NCBI GenBank assembly: GCA_030043815.1
Contig: JASHWX010000166.1
Coordinates: 1-5,321, forward strand
From: Candidatus Rhabdochlamydia sp.
GTDB taxonomy: Bacteria; Chlamydiota; Chlamydiia; Chlamydiales; Rhabdochlamydiaceae
DNA: 5,321 bases
Reading direction: 5' to 3'
Positions 5,163 through 5,321 of the stretch are shown piece by piece. The notes under the pieces were generated by a model. It was not told the origin of the DNA. It searched no databases and saw nothing but the letters and a program-made list of their open reading frames with translations. The position numbers were made by a program, and so were the translations under genes. How positions within the stretch are numbered: position 1 is the first letter of the stretch; each line of letters opens with the position of its first letter.

Positions 5163-5321
5163 ATGCAAGGACAATTTCTTTTCTTAGGGACAGGGGGATC
5201 GGCGGGAGTGTCGATGATTGGGTGCAAGTGCGATGTCTGCACATCGGGATCGCCTCACAATACGCGCCTGAGATCTTCGGGGCTGATTCAGATTGAGGAT
5301 AGAAAATACCTCATTGATGTG
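5163..5321 (+). CDS. PhnP-like metal-dependent hydrolase, metallo-beta-lactamase fold (3' end outside window)
   Basis: Only the first 53 residues are in the window. They begin with a beta-strand and glycine-rich turn, FLFLGTGGSAGVSMIGC (5-21), followed by a cysteine cluster CKCDVC (Cys21, Cys23, Cys26), then RLRSSGLIQI and KYLIDV. This is the characteristic start of PhnP-type phosphodiesterases and related chlamydial 'metal-dependent hydrolases' (about CT380 in C. trachomatis, from memory). In E. coli PhnP the equivalent three cysteines belong to a structural zinc site. The catalytic HxHxDH motif must lie beyond the window and was not seen. Ser17 stands where GVP (Pro) is usual. There is no phn operon context, so a general cyclic phosphate or nucleic-acid phosphodiesterase role is as likely as phosphonate use. 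No ribosome-binding site precedes the ATG. Confidence 0.85.
   Translation, partial: MQGQFLFLGTGGSAGVSMIGCKCDVCTSGSPHNTRLRSSGLIQIEDRKYLIDV

Overview
The window looks like a piece of chromosome from a chlamydia-related bacterium (an 'environmental' member of the phylum Chlamydiota) rather than from the Chlamydiaceae proper. Three things suggest this: a MOMP-like / Lpg1974-type outer-membrane porin of the kind expanded in Simkania and Waddlia; the co-occurrence of malate dehydrogenase, a small FAD oxidoreductase and a PhnP-like hydrolase, whose Chlamydia trachomatis counterparts lie, as I recall it, close together (about CT375, CT376 and CT380); and a citrate synthase, which Chlamydiaceae lack. 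The phylum call is inference from protein character and remembered synteny; no search was run.

Layout. Bases 2-307 hold the C-terminal third of malate dehydrogenase (mdh, + strand, cut by the window edge). It is followed without a gap by a complete citrate synthase (314-1480), forming an oxaloacetate-making and oxaloacetate-using pair. An AT-rich 64-bp gap then carries a consensus-like promoter and a good ribosome-binding site for the porin (1545-2612). Only 24 bp later, a six-helix membrane protein of unknown function (2637-3455) begins right behind an extended -10 promoter with no ribosome-binding site, so it may be leaderless. Its stop overlaps the start of an FAD-dependent DAO/MnmC2-like oxidoreductase (3452-4378).

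On the minus strand a Fic-domain AMPylase-type protein (4359-5093) converges on the oxidoreductase and overlaps its 3' end by 20 bp. This gene is clearly more AT-rich (about 38% GC by hand count, against roughly 50-55% in the sampled mdh-gltA, porin and oxidoreductase lines) and looks acquired. A 69-bp divergent intergenic region separates it from the first 53 codons of a PhnP/metallo-beta-lactamase-fold hydrolase (5163 to the window end, + strand).

How the genes work together: mdh-gltA supplies the entry steps of an oxidative TCA cycle, the porin is a likely abundant cell-surface channel, and the membrane protein and FAD enzyme form a translationally coupled pair whose joint role is unknown. 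I see no RNA genes, insertion sequences, CRISPR arrays or complete mobile elements. Every gap between genes is under 100 bp.
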